Source: Acidaminobacter sp. JC074
GTDB taxonomy: Bacteria > Bacillota > Clostridia > Peptostreptococcales > Acidaminobacteraceae
Length of the DNA: 64,000 bases
Direction: 5' to 3'
Assembly: GCF_022496765.1 (NCBI RefSeq)
Contig: NZ_VANV01000002.1
Coordinates: forward strand, 62,001-126,000
This document shows, in pieces, positions 17,191 through 25,157 of this stretch. Both the position numbers and the translations under genes were made by a program. Every line of letters begins with the position of its first letter. Within the stretch, counting starts at the first letter, position 1. The notes under the pieces are model-generated. The model was not told where the DNA came from. It saw only the letters and a list, made by a program, of their open reading frames with translations, and made no database searches.

Positions 17191-17805
17191 ATGAGTAAAC
17201 AATTAGCGCCGATACATTATGGTTTGTATAAGAAAATCGTATTATTTGAAAATATCGAAAGATTGATGGTAGAAAAAACGGATAGAAGTGAAGGGCATAA
17301 GATCTTAGTAGATAGATTTGGTGACTATGTACCTTTAGCACCTCTTGAAAATATCATTGACCATAACAACATTCATGGCTGGCTTCAAAATGTTATAAAC
17401 ACAGCTGAAAAGAGACAAGCTTCTTTGGTATTTGCACTTATGAATGCTGATACAGGTTTACTTGAGAAGGTAAAAGAAGCCTACTATGAAGTTGGTTTAG
17501 AAACAGGTGGCTTTTTCAAGGCTGAATCTGCTATAGAGGCCTTTAATCATTTAAACACTGTTTTATTAGATGGTATGCCTTGTGATCGTGTCAACAAGGT
17601 GATTGAGCAAGATGAAAACAGAGTTCAGTGGCAAACAGATACTTGTGTTCATACTGATAACTGGCAAGGTCAGGGTGTCGATGTATCTCTTTATTATCAG
17701 TTCAGACAAGCATTTACAAACGGTTTTATGAAAGGTCTGTCTGGCGATTATATCTACAAGTTTTCTGATGAATATAAAATGCATGAAATCAAAAAGATCT
17801 CCTAG
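17191..17805 (+). CDS. Uncharacterised 204-residue cytoplasmic protein
   Basis: I do not recognise a family with confidence. The protein is soluble, with no signal peptide or membrane segment, and looks mostly helical. Notable segments are DRFGDYVPLAPLENIIDHNN, ALMNADTGLLEKVKEAYYEVG and a C-terminal CVHTDNWQGQGVDVSLYYQF with a Cys/His/Trp cluster. That cluster could suggest a hydrolase or ligand-binding site, loosely like the L-2-amino-thiazoline-4-carboxylate hydrolase-type proteins. I cannot verify this. It has its own extended -10 promoter and a clear ribosome site (GGAGAG). Its stop codon lies inside a perfect terminator palindrome shared with the convergent MFS gene. Confidence 0.7.
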   Translation: MSKQLAPIHYGLYKKIVLFENIERLMVEKTDRSEGHKILVDRFGDYVPLAPLENIIDHNNIHGWLQNVINTAEKRQASLVFALMNADTGLLEKVKEAYYEVGLETGGFFKAESAIEAFNHLNTVLLDGMPCDRVNKVIEQDENRVQWQTDTCVHTDNWQGQGVDVSLYYQFRQAFTNGFMKGLSGDYIYKFSDEYKMHEIKKIS

Positions 17806-17815
17806 GAGATCTTTT
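17792..17815. terminator. Bidirectional terminator, 24-base perfect palindrome
   Basis: Positions 17792-17815 read the same on both strands, with A4 and T4 ends. The stop codon of the upstream gene (17803-17805) is in its centre. It serves the convergent genes on either side. Confidence 0.8.
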
Positions 17816-17841
17816 AAAATGCCACCATTTGTGGTATTGAA

Positions 17842-19053
17842 TTATGCTGCTTTAGAAATGGACTTTTCTTCATGAACATATGGTTTATAAACAAAACCTA
17901 CTACAGCTGCAATAATAAGAATGACTGCTGCAGAGTTAAATGCGATTGCATAAGAACCTGTAATATCAGCGATTTTACCACCGATCATTGGTCCTACTGT
18001 ACCACCAACACCCCATGCAGAGAACATAATACCATAGTTAAGTCCAAGATTTTTAGTACCATAGTTATCGCCACATGCTGATGGGAATACAGATAACATA
18101 GCACCGTAAGAGAAGTAAATCATACATGCTGCTGCAAACACTGCTAGGTAACCATTTAAACTATGGAACATAAAGAGTGATGCCGCTTGTAAAATATAAA
18201 GTAAAGTCATTGTCTTTCCACGACCCAGCTTACCAGAAATACTGCCTGCCATTGGTCTACCAAGTGCGTTTGCAATAGCTGCAAAGGCAACCAATTGAAA
18301 GGCTGCTGATTCGCCAAGTGAAACTTTTACAATTGACTTAAGACCACCGATTGTCATTAAGCCACCAGTTGCACCAGCAAAGAACATAAACCATAACATG
18401 TAAAACTCTTTTGTCTTTAACATTTCTTTAAAGTTTAAATCGTATACTTTTTTAGCCTGTGCCTTAGGGCTATTAGATACAGCAGGTGTATCTGGGTTTT
18501 TAACCAGTTGTGCCAGTGGAATTGTGATGATCAAGAACAAAAATCCTAATAATCTAAATGATGTAAAAACATCATAATTTGAAAGAAGATACTTGCTCAG
18601 TGGTACAATGTAAAGTGATGCCAAACCAAATCCACCTACAACAATACCTGTAATCAAACCTTTTTTCTCAGGTGCAAACCATTTAACTGCAGGTGGTGTC
18701 GTTGATGCATAACCTAAACCGATACCTGATCCAGCTAAGATACCAAATGAGAATACAAGTCCCGGTAAAGATCTTAATGAACCTGCTAAGATACAGCCTA
18801 TACCAATAAGTAATCCACCAACTGTTGCAACGATTCTTGGTCCGAACTTGTCTTGAAGACGGCCTGCAGGAATCATCATCAATGCGAACATGATGATGGC
18901 AACTGTATAAGGTAATGCTGATTGTGCCTTAGTCCATCCTAATGAGTCCTGTAATTGACCTGCGAAAATACTCCAGGCATACAAGACGCCGAATGCCAGG
19001 TTGATACCTGTACCTGCTAGAACAACAATCCAGCCTCGTGTGTTTTTATTCAT
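17842..19053 (-). CDS. OFA-family MFS transporter (oxalate/formate antiporter type)
   Basis: This is a 12-segment major facilitator. The N-terminus, WIVVLAGTGINLAFGVLYAWSI, is characteristic of the OFA group (TIGR00890-like). The loop-2 motif PAGRLQDKFGPR and GRPMAGSISGKLGRG are present. These carriers exchange small carboxylates such as oxalate, formate, lactate or pyruvate. The longest frame starts at 19065, but that ATG is part of the GGAGG ribosome site. The ATG at 19053 (MNKNTRG) is the likely start. It is divergent from the double-cubane reductase pair, and a cre-like palindrome lies between them. The substrate is not assignable from sequence. Confidence 0.88.
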   Translation of the reverse strand: MNKNTRGWIVVLAGTGINLAFGVLYAWSIFAGQLQDSLGWTKAQSALPYTVAIIMFALMMIPAGRLQDKFGPRIVATVGGLLIGIGCILAGSLRSLPGLVFSFGILAGSGIGLGYASTTPPAVKWFAPEKKGLITGIVVGGFGLASLYIVPLSKYLLSNYDVFTSFRLLGFLFLIITIPLAQLVKNPDTPAVSNSPKAQAKKVYDLNFKEMLKTKEFYMLWFMFFAGATGGLMTIGGLKSIVKVSLGESAAFQLVAFAAIANALGRPMAGSISGKLGRGKTMTLLYILQAASLFMFHSLNGYLAVFAAACMIYFSYGAMLSVFPSACGDNYGTKNLGLNYGIMFSAWGVGGTVGPMIGGKIADITGSYAIAFNSAAVILIIAAVVGFVYKPYVHEEKSISKAA

Positions 19054-19392
19054 TTTTGCCTCCATAACTTTTTTAGCCTCAAAATAATAATAAATGCATC
19101 TACTAGAATACGGTGTGAAAACGTTTTAGTCAATCAATTTCTACTATAAAAGTGTAAATATATCGGTATGCAGTTATACACTTGGTTTGATGTCGTTTTA
19201 AAAAAGAAAAAACTGGATTTTCCTTATATGTATTTTATGTATGTATTTTTAAATGCTAGATAAGTATTCTATTTATACTTGTATAGTAATCATTTATATT
19301 TTTTATACTCACTAGTTTAAGGTTTCATAATTTCAATTGGAAAAAGACCCTAGCCTAATGGATAATTAGAGCATATGAGGGAGGAAGTATCT
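19054..19392 (+). promoter_or_regulatory. Divergent intergenic region before the reductase pair
   Basis: This is a 339-base gap. TGAAAACGTTTTAG at 19116-19129 resembles a CcpA cre box but ends AG instead of CA. A possible promoter toward the reductase is TTGTAT (19279-19284) and TATACT (19304-19309), with a long 19-bp spacer. GGGAGG at 19379-19384 is the ribosome site that sets the start at 19393. No riboswitch or structured RNA is recognised. Confidence 0.35.
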
Positions 19393-20544
19393 ATGATAAA
19401 AAAAGAGTTACCAGAAATTTTCGAAGAGTTTTCAGAAGCAAGAAGAAATGGCTTTATAACTGCAAAAAAGTTTAAAGAACAAGACAGACCGATGATTGGT
19501 ACATTTTGTACATTTATGCCGCAAGAGATTCCATTAGCAATCGGGGCTGCTACAGTCTCTTTATGTGCAACAAGTGATGAGACTGTTGAGGAAGCTGAAA
19601 AAGAATTACCGAGAAACCTTTGTCCACTTATTAAGTCGAGTTATGGCTTTGGTAAGACTGACAAATGTCCGTATTTCTACTTTTCTGATCTAGTTGTGGG
19701 CGAAACAACTTGTGATGGTAAGAGAAAAATGTTTGAAATGATGGGTGAGTTTAAACCAGTTCATGTTATGCAATTACCACATAATCCTGTACAAAAATAC
19801 TCAAGAGATATGTGGAAAGACGAGATTATTTTATTAAAAGAAACGTTAGAAAAGCAGTTTGATAAAATAATTACAGATGACCAAGTTAAAGAAGCCATTG
19901 TTCTTAAGAACAGAGAAAGACAAGCGCTTAAAGATTTCTATTCATTAGGTAAGTTAAATCCACCTGCAATCTCTGGTTTAGATTTGTTAAAGGTTCTTTA
20001 TGGTACGACTTTTAAGTTTGAGAAAGAAGATACCATTAAAGAGTTAACAGAACTTACTGCTAAAGTAAAGTCTGAATATGAAGCCGGAGGTAAACTAGAA
20101 GCTAAACCTAGAATTTTAATTACAGGTTGCCCTATTGGTGGTGTAACAGAAAAAATCGTTAAAGCCATTGAAGACAATGGTGCAACAGTTGTATTCTATG
20201 AAAACTGTATGGGTGCTAAGGCAGTAGAGGATCTAGTTGATGAGAACAACGAAGATATCTACGATGCACTTGCTGAGAAATATTTGAAAATTGGATGTTC
20301 ATGTATGTCTCCAAATACAAAGAGATTTGAATTATTAGACAGAGCCATTAATGAGTACCAGGTAGATGGCGTTGTAGAAGTAATTTTACAAGCTTGTCAT
20401 ACATATGCAATTGAAGCTAAAAACGTAAAGGATTTTGTTAAAGACGATAAAAATAAGGCTTATATTTCAGTAGAAACTGATTACTCAACTTCAGATGTTG
20501 GTCAATTAAATACGAGAATGGCTGCCTTTATTGAGATGTTATAA
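19393..20544 (+). CDS. Double-cubane-cluster anaerobic reductase (YjiM/HgdB-like)
   Basis: It belongs to the 2-hydroxyacyl-CoA dehydratase/benzoyl-CoA reductase subunit superfamily. The conserved block TFCTFMPQEIPLAIGAATVSL, the PRNLCPLIKSSYGFGKTDKC segment and VVGETTCDGKRKMFE match the YjiM group. Members of that group carry an [8Fe-9S] double-cubane cluster and reduce small molecules at very low potential. Cysteines at 39, 58, 77, 92 and 107 and a later IGCSCM are visible. There is no second dehydratase subunit gene, which argues for the stand-alone reductase over a two-subunit dehydratase. It overlaps the activator gene by one base. The physiological substrate is unknown for the whole group. 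Confidence 0.88.
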   Translation: MIKKELPEIFEEFSEARRNGFITAKKFKEQDRPMIGTFCTFMPQEIPLAIGAATVSLCATSDETVEEAEKELPRNLCPLIKSSYGFGKTDKCPYFYFSDLVVGETTCDGKRKMFEMMGEFKPVHVMQLPHNPVQKYSRDMWKDEIILLKETLEKQFDKIITDDQVKEAIVLKNRERQALKDFYSLGKLNPPAISGLDLLKVLYGTTFKFEKEDTIKELTELTAKVKSEYEAGGKLEAKPRILITGCPIGGVTEKIVKAIEDNGATVVFYENCMGAKAVEDLVDENNEDIYDALAEKYLKIGCSCMSPNTKRFELLDRAINEYQVDGVVEVILQACHTYAIEAKNVKDFVKDDKNKAYISVETDYSTSDVGQLNTRMAAFIEML

Positions 20545-21305
20545 TGTACTCTATTGGCATAGATTCAGGTTCTTCAACAACCAAAGGTGTTCTTTTCGAT
20601 GGTGAGAAAATCATCGAAAGAGTCCTTGTTTCGACAGGTCCCAATCCAAGAAGAACCATTAAGGAAGTTCATGAGAAACTTTATAGGGAAAATGCTTTTA
20701 CTGTAACTACAGGTTATGGTAGAGCCTTGTTAGAAGACGCTGATAAGCAGGTGACTGAAATTACTTGTCATGGCAAGGGTGCTGCTTACTTATCAAATGA
20801 TATCTCAGTTATTGTAGATATCGGGGGCCAAGATAGCAAGGTCATCCTTTTAGATGAAGATGACAACATAAAAGACTTTCTTATGAATGATAAGTGTGCA
20901 GCAGGCACAGGCAGATTTGTAGAAGTCATTATGCGGATCTTACATGAAGATTTATGTGATCTAGATGATTATGTTGTAGGTGCTGAAACTATTAAAATTT
21001 CAAGTATGTGTACTGTCTTTGCTGAAAGTGAAGTAGTCAGTTTACTAGCTGAAGATGTACCTGGTCCTAATATTGCGATGGGTGTTATTCATTCTATCAG
21101 TAACAGGACAAGTAACTTAGCCAAAAGACTACCTTTAGGTGGAAGGGTATTCTTCTCGGGTGGTCTGGCAAGAGTTGAACATGTAAGAAAAGCACTTGAA
21201 GAGGCACTTCATTTAGAAGTTGTGACACATGAAGATGCACAATTGGTTGGTGCGATTGGCGCAGCTGTTATAGGTTATAAACATGTAAAGAGACGATCAA
21301 CTTGA
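20544..21305 (+). CDS. ATP-dependent activator of the double-cubane reductase (HgdC/YjiL family)
   Basis: This is an ASKHA-fold ATPase that couples ATP hydrolysis to one-electron transfer into its partner reductase. The phosphate-1 motif is IGIDSGSSTTKGV, and a second nucleotide motif is VVDIGGQDSKVI. C118 (NDKCAAGTGRF) and C156 (SSMCTVFAESEV) are spaced like the two cysteines that each subunit gives to the bridging [4Fe-4S] cluster of the homodimer. At 253 residues it matches the single-domain archerase. It starts on the reductase stop codon, a tight stoichiometric operon. Confidence 0.93.
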   Translation: MYSIGIDSGSSTTKGVLFDGEKIIERVLVSTGPNPRRTIKEVHEKLYRENAFTVTTGYGRALLEDADKQVTEITCHGKGAAYLSNDISVIVDIGGQDSKVILLDEDDNIKDFLMNDKCAAGTGRFVEVIMRILHEDLCDLDDYVVGAETIKISSMCTVFAESEVVSLLAEDVPGPNIAMGVIHSISNRTSNLAKRLPLGGRVFFSGGLARVEHVRKALEEALHLEVVTHEDAQLVGAIGAAVIGYKHVKRRST

Positions 21306-21314
21306 TCGTCTCTT
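21288..21314. terminator. Bidirectional terminator at the end of the activator gene
   Basis: Thirteen-base inverted repeats (21288-21300 and 21302-21314) overlap the stop codons of the activator and of the small convergent membrane gene. Confidence 0.75.
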
Positions 21315-21509
21315 AATATTTCTAATTTTTTTGTCTAAAAGTAATTTGTAGGAAGCACCTAGAAGTATCAATAGAATAACTGTTATCATACCAATGATTT
21401 CATAGGGAACAACAAAACCAGCGCTTGTTTTAACAGGTTCTACAGATTCAAATGCTTTTAGGTTGTTTGATAGATGTAAGACTATAAAGATGATAGAGTC
21501 AAAGTTCAT
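21297..21509 (-). CDS. Small single-span membrane protein
   Basis: This is a 70-residue protein with an N-terminal part rich in hydrophobic residues, one clear membrane segment (about residues 36-56, IIGMITVILLILLGASYKLL) and a Lys/Arg-rich tail (DKKIRNIKRRSS). No family is recognised. It is supported as real by a strong AAGGAGG site before its ATG and by the shared terminator at its 3' end. It overlaps the activator gene by 9 bases in the convergent orientation. A role in anchoring or membrane stress is possible but not shown. Confidence 0.6.
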   Translation of the reverse strand: MNFDSIIFIVLHLSNNLKAFESVEPVKTSAGFVVPYEIIGMITVILLILLGASYKLLLDKKIRNIKRRSS

Positions 21510-21575
21510 GGTGCCTCCTTAATTCATTATCATTATAGTGATGAATTATTGTTAAAACCATAACAATTTGTATCT

Positions 21576-22463
21576 TTATAGATTAAGAGGTACGTAGATG
21601 TCCATTTCACAATAGGTCTTTGAACATTTTCTTGAATCGATGTATTCAAAATACCCATAGTCACATTTTTTTATGTCTGGATTGTCTCTTAAGTACTTGT
21701 CTCTGTAGTCCCATATGGTCTTTAAATGTTCCCAGGTGATATCAATGGGATCAAAGTTGCCAATAAACCTAAAAACAATGTATGTCTGTTCAGGGATATC
21801 AATGGCTTGATACCTATCAGGCAGTATACTGTCCTCAGTTATTTTTAAACCTGTGTAGTAATACGTCGCCATGTCATCAAGTGGATCCGGTAGAGTGTAA
21901 CCGTAATAGTCATTATTTCTAACTGGATTTTGAATGGACTTTTTATGGTTAAAATGAAAGTCTCTTGCCAGCCTAGATGGTTTGTATTTAAACTTATCTT
22001 CTAAAGTTACATGATGACGAAGACCACCAATTTTAAAAGCCGGCAAGCGCTTGAAAACAGGTTTAACAATTAAGGCATCTTTTATCTCGAATATAAAAGA
22101 CAAATCTAGCTTCGGTGTGATTTTAATCTCTTTTGGATGGTCTCTGTAGTATTTAGGAGACAGGCCAAACTGTTTTTTAAAAGCACGTGAAAATGACTGT
22201 TCATAATCATAACCATTTTGGAATGCGATTTGACTGATGGTCATAGAAGATTCACTTAGAAGCTTTAGACAGTGATTAAGTTTTCTTGCTCTTGCATACT
22301 CAATTAAACTGATGTCGGTGATGGCTTTAAAGATTTTCTTTAAATACGATGTAGATAAGGATACATGACTGGAAATGGTGTCTGCATCCATGGGTGAATC
22401 AATATTATCTTCTATGTAATCAATGGTATCTTGAATGTATTTCAGTGTTGGATTATAAGTCAT
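21576..22463 (-). CDS. AraC-family regulator with GyrI-like effector domain
   Basis: Residues about 8-105 form the AraC DNA-binding domain (ISSHVSLSTSYLKKIFKAIT and IAFQNGYDYEQSFSRAFKKQFGLSPKYYR). The C-terminal half (about 135-295) has the SOUL/GyrI-like effector fold, with FKIGGLRHHV and a later PEQTYIVFRF. This is the Rob/MarA-like layout, with the effector domain binding hydrophobic or cationic compounds. It is divergent from a CPBP protease gene with about 166 bases between. A 17-base repeat shared with the 41.2 kb region lies in that gap. Confidence 0.9.
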   Translation of the reverse strand: MTYNPTLKYIQDTIDYIEDNIDSPMDADTISSHVSLSTSYLKKIFKAITDISLIEYARARKLNHCLKLLSESSMTISQIAFQNGYDYEQSFSRAFKKQFGLSPKYYRDHPKEIKITPKLDLSFIFEIKDALIVKPVFKRLPAFKIGGLRHHVTLEDKFKYKPSRLARDFHFNHKKSIQNPVRNNDYYGYTLPDPLDDMATYYYTGLKITEDSILPDRYQAIDIPEQTYIVFRFIGNFDPIDITWEHLKTIWDYRDKYLRDNPDIKKCDYGYFEYIDSRKCSKTYCEMDIYVPLNL

Positions 22464-22546
22464 AATTTCCCCCTATAAGTGAAACTATTATATCTTTTTA
22501 ACAAAAGACTATCAATATTTTAAAGTCTTTGTTTCAAAAGCTTAAA

Positions 22547-22563
22547 AGATTAAGAAATCTTAA
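22547..22563 (+). promoter_or_regulatory. Shared palindromic motif upstream of the CPBP gene
   Basis: AGATTAAGAAATCTTAA at 22547-22563 is identical to 41161-41177. It lies 66 bases before the CPBP start and about 50 bases before a TATAAT (22606-22611). Its inverted arms suggest a dimeric regulator. Confidence 0.5.
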
Positions 22564-22629
22564 GCTTGAGTAAATCCTGGATTAAGGCTGGTAATTTATT
22601 CTTAGTATAATTGAATTTAAGGAGGCATT

Positions 22630-23514
22630 ATGAATCGTATATTTAAAATTGGCATCATCTACTTGATTTTAAGTCTTATCTTAGAATCATCATCACTCTT
22701 ATTAGGTGCTTTACCCCCTAGTGTGACCATATATTTTGGACAGTATATTACTATTCTTTTTCCAGTCATAATCATTGCATTTGCATTTAAGGTTGATAAG
22801 TACCGTTTTAAACTTAAGAGCTTTAAGTTGACGACCATACCTTATTTGTTAGTCATCTTCTTAGCTGCTCTTCCTATCAATGGCTTTTTAGGCAGTTTAA
22901 CAACTTTTATCTTTGGAGAAAATCCAAATGGCATAATGGCTTTTACAGAATCACTTACAGTTTTGCCGCATCAGGAGCTCTTTATCATGGCTCTAACCCC
23001 AGCTATATGTGAAGAGATGATGTTTAGAGGTTTGTTATTAGATAAGAAGTCAGGCCTTAATATGCATGGCTTAGCGCTCTTAAGTGGTCTTATGTTTTCT
23101 CTTTTTCATGTCGGTTATGACCAACTGATTTACACCTTTGCCTTAGGTGTTATATTTGCCTATGCAGCCATAATAAGTGGGTCTATTTTTCCAGCCATGA
23201 TTCTACATTTTCTAAACAATGGTTTTGGCACCATTCTAACAATGATCATAGGACCTGTAGAAGCAACAGAGCCAGTAGTCAATGAAGTCGTGACATTAGC
23301 TTCTTTATTACCTTGGTTTTTAGCTGCTCTTCTAGGCGGAACCATCATAGTCTTCGTTTATCGAAAGTTGATAAGCCTTTATGATTATGATGACAAAAGA
23401 AGGCTAGAAGCAAATAAGGATGATTTGGACTTGTTAAATACTGAGCCTAAGTTTATTACTTATACACCACAGACTGTCATGTTCCTGTATGTCATAATAG
23501 CCAATCTTATATAA
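22630..23514 (+). CDS. CPBP-family intramembrane glutamic protease
   Basis: This is a multi-span membrane protein with the three CPBP (Abi/CAAX, PF02517) motifs: E128 and E129 with R133 (EEMMFR), H160 (LFSLFHVG) and H193/N197 (LHFLNN). In Gram-positive bacteria, members process prenylated or small membrane peptides, act in bacteriocin immunity or regulate signalling. The C-terminal tail after the last catalytic motif has an extra membrane span and a charged loop, then another hydrophobic end. TATAAT at 22606-22611 and AAGGAGG before the ATG mark its promoter and start. Substrate unknown. Confidence 0.88.
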   Translation: MNRIFKIGIIYLILSLILESSSLLLGALPPSVTIYFGQYITILFPVIIIAFAFKVDKYRFKLKSFKLTTIPYLLVIFLAALPINGFLGSLTTFIFGENPNGIMAFTESLTVLPHQELFIMALTPAICEEMMFRGLLLDKKSGLNMHGLALLSGLMFSLFHVGYDQLIYTFALGVIFAYAAIISGSIFPAMILHFLNNGFGTILTMIIGPVEATEPVVNEVVTLASLLPWFLAALLGGTIIVFVYRKLISLYDYDDKRRLEANKDDLDLLNTEPKFITYTPQTVMFLYVIIANLI

Positions 23515-23551
23515 AAAGTTTGGTTATTTGACAATATTGAGAGTGACTGAT

Positions 23552-23579
23552 TTCGAAATTTCGAATTGTATCTTATAAT
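23552..23579 (+). promoter_or_regulatory. Palindrome and -10 element upstream of the aminotransferase
   Basis: TTCGAAATTTCGAA (23552-23565) is a perfect 14-base palindrome. TATAAT follows at 23574-23579, placing the palindrome over the -35 position. If used, the leader to 23784 would be about 200 bases. It contains two copies of GCAAAAAAGT (23634 and 23682) and a small hairpin (23751-23764). Confidence 0.35.
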
Positions 23580-23783
23580 ACATGTTTTATTGCATAAGAC
23601 CTGAATAATATGACTCAAAAAGATAGTTTTCTTGCAAAAAAGTAGGATTTTCCCCTTAAAAGTAAAAAAATAATAATAATCGCAAAAAAGTGTTTTCAAA
23701 TGCCTAGAAAGTCGTTATTATGACTATAGAAGTATTATTTAATTTACTAAAGACCTTAGGGTCTATTATACAAGGGGGATGTT

Positions 23784-25028
23784 ATGACAAATTCTATGGT
23801 AGCAAGTCATGCTAAATGGCCTGCAAAAGCAGATGCGATTTTTGCTATAGCTGGTAAAGCTCAAGAAGCTATTAAAAAGCATGGTAAGGAAAATGTAACA
23901 AATTCTACATTAGGTGCATTAATGGATGACAACGGCAAGTTAATTGCATTTGATTCTGTATTTGGTACTTTAAAGGCTATGCCTAATGAGAAAATTTCTG
24001 CTTACGCACCAATTGCTGGTATGCCACAATACTTAGAAGCATCAGTTGAAACATTATTTGCTGGTTACAAGCCAGATGCTCACATTAGAGCGGTTGCTAC
24101 ACCAGGTGGTTCTGGCGCTTTAAAAATCGCTATGTGGAACTACACTGATCTAGGTGATGAAATTCTTACTTCTGACTGGTATTGGTCTCCATATAAGACG
24201 ATTTCAGAAGAAGCAGGCAGACACATCAAAACATTTAAGCTTTTCACTGAAGACGGTCACTTCAATGTTGCTGACTTCAAAGAGAAGTTTAAAGAAATTT
24301 TAAACAGACAAGATCGTATTATGGCGATTCTAAATACACCTGCTCAAAATCCAACAGGTTATTCAATATCTGATGATGAGTGGGATGAGATTTTAGCATT
24401 TGTTAAAGAAGAAGCTAAAAATCCTGAAAAGAAGATTGTTTTATTAGTAGATACAGCTTACATCGATTTTGCTGGTGAAAAAGATGAAAAGAGAGCGTTC
24501 TTCTCTAAATTCTCTAACTTACCAAACAACATCTTTACAATGGTAGCTTACTCAACTTCTAAAGGTTATACAATGTATGGTCTTCGTCTAGGTGCAATCA
24601 TTGGTATTTCTTCAAATGAAGAAATTGCTGATGAGTTTAACATTGCTGCACTACACTCAGGTAGAGCAAACTGGTCAAACGGTAACAGAGGGGCTATGTT
24701 AGTTGTTTCTGAGATTTACAACAACAAAGACCTACTGGCTCAGTACACGACAGAGAAAGATGAGTGGAAGGGCATTTTAAGAAGAAGAGCTGAAGCTTTT
24801 GTTGAGGCAGCTAAAGAGGTAGATCTTGAGTTGTTACCATACAGAGATGGTTTCTTCGTATCTTTACCTTGTGACAATCCATATGAAATCAGTGATGCTT
24901 TAACTGAAAAGAACATTTTTATGGTACCACTTGCTAAGGGTGTAAGATTTGCAGTTTGTGCAGTATCAGAAGAAAAATGTAGAAAAGCACCAAAAGTTAT
25001 TAAAGAAGTAATGGATCAATTAAAATAA
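23784..25028 (+). CDS. Class I/II PLP-dependent aminotransferase
   Basis: This is a cytosolic fold-type I aminotransferase, 414 residues. The PLP lysine is K260 in AYSTSKGYTMYGLRLG. The PLP Asp/Tyr motif is LLVDTAYIDFAG, the substrate loop is NTPAQNPTGYSI, and TPGGSGALKIAM is the phosphate-binding region. The overall pattern is like the aspartate/aromatic amino acid aminotransferases of Clostridia, with an N-terminal FGTLKAMPNE segment. Codon usage is strongly biased toward A/T-ending optimal codons with few rare ones, suggesting high expression. It is monocistronic, with an AAGGGGG ribosome site and a strong terminator. Exact amino acid preference is not assignable. Confidence 0.9.
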   Translation: MTNSMVASHAKWPAKADAIFAIAGKAQEAIKKHGKENVTNSTLGALMDDNGKLIAFDSVFGTLKAMPNEKISAYAPIAGMPQYLEASVETLFAGYKPDAHIRAVATPGGSGALKIAMWNYTDLGDEILTSDWYWSPYKTISEEAGRHIKTFKLFTEDGHFNVADFKEKFKEILNRQDRIMAILNTPAQNPTGYSISDDEWDEILAFVKEEAKNPEKKIVLLVDTAYIDFAGEKDEKRAFFSKFSNLPNNIFTMVAYSTSKGYTMYGLRLGAIIGISSNEEIADEFNIAALHSGRANWSNGNRGAMLVVSEIYNNKDLLAQYTTEKDEWKGILRRRAEAFVEAAKEVDLELLPYRDGFFVSLPCDNPYEISDALTEKNIFMVPLAKGVRFAVCAVSEEKCRKAPKVIKEVMDQLK

Positions 25029-25035
25029 AGAATCT

Positions 25036-25067
25036 AACCCTGTGTTTAAACATGGGGTTATTTTTTT
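25036..25067 (+). terminator. Terminator of the aminotransferase gene
   Basis: A near-perfect stem over 25036-25059 with two wobble pairs is followed by a run of seven T. Confidence 0.88.
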
Positions 25068-25157
25068 GTCTTCATATCTACTAGATTGGTGTTAAATCCA
25101 AGTAGGAATGGGTATGAATTAGCTATATATGATCATCTTGAGAGAAGGGAGATAGAC

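Noticed and set aside
19116-19129. Catabolite control (CcpA cre) site between the OFA carrier and the double-cubane genes
   Set aside because: The site ends AG rather than CA and has no second copy, so it is mentioned only as weakly possible and not called as a separate feature.
19340-19375. tRNA D-arm-like sequence (TAGCCTAATGGATAATTAGAGC)
   Set aside because: Only a D-arm-like stretch is present. There is no anticodon stem, T-arm (GTTCRA) or acceptor pairing around it, so it is not a tRNA.
23634-23691. GCAAAAAAGT direct repeat in the aminotransferase leader
   Set aside because: A 10-base A-rich repeat in an AT-rich region is expected by chance and is not accompanied by a matching regulator.
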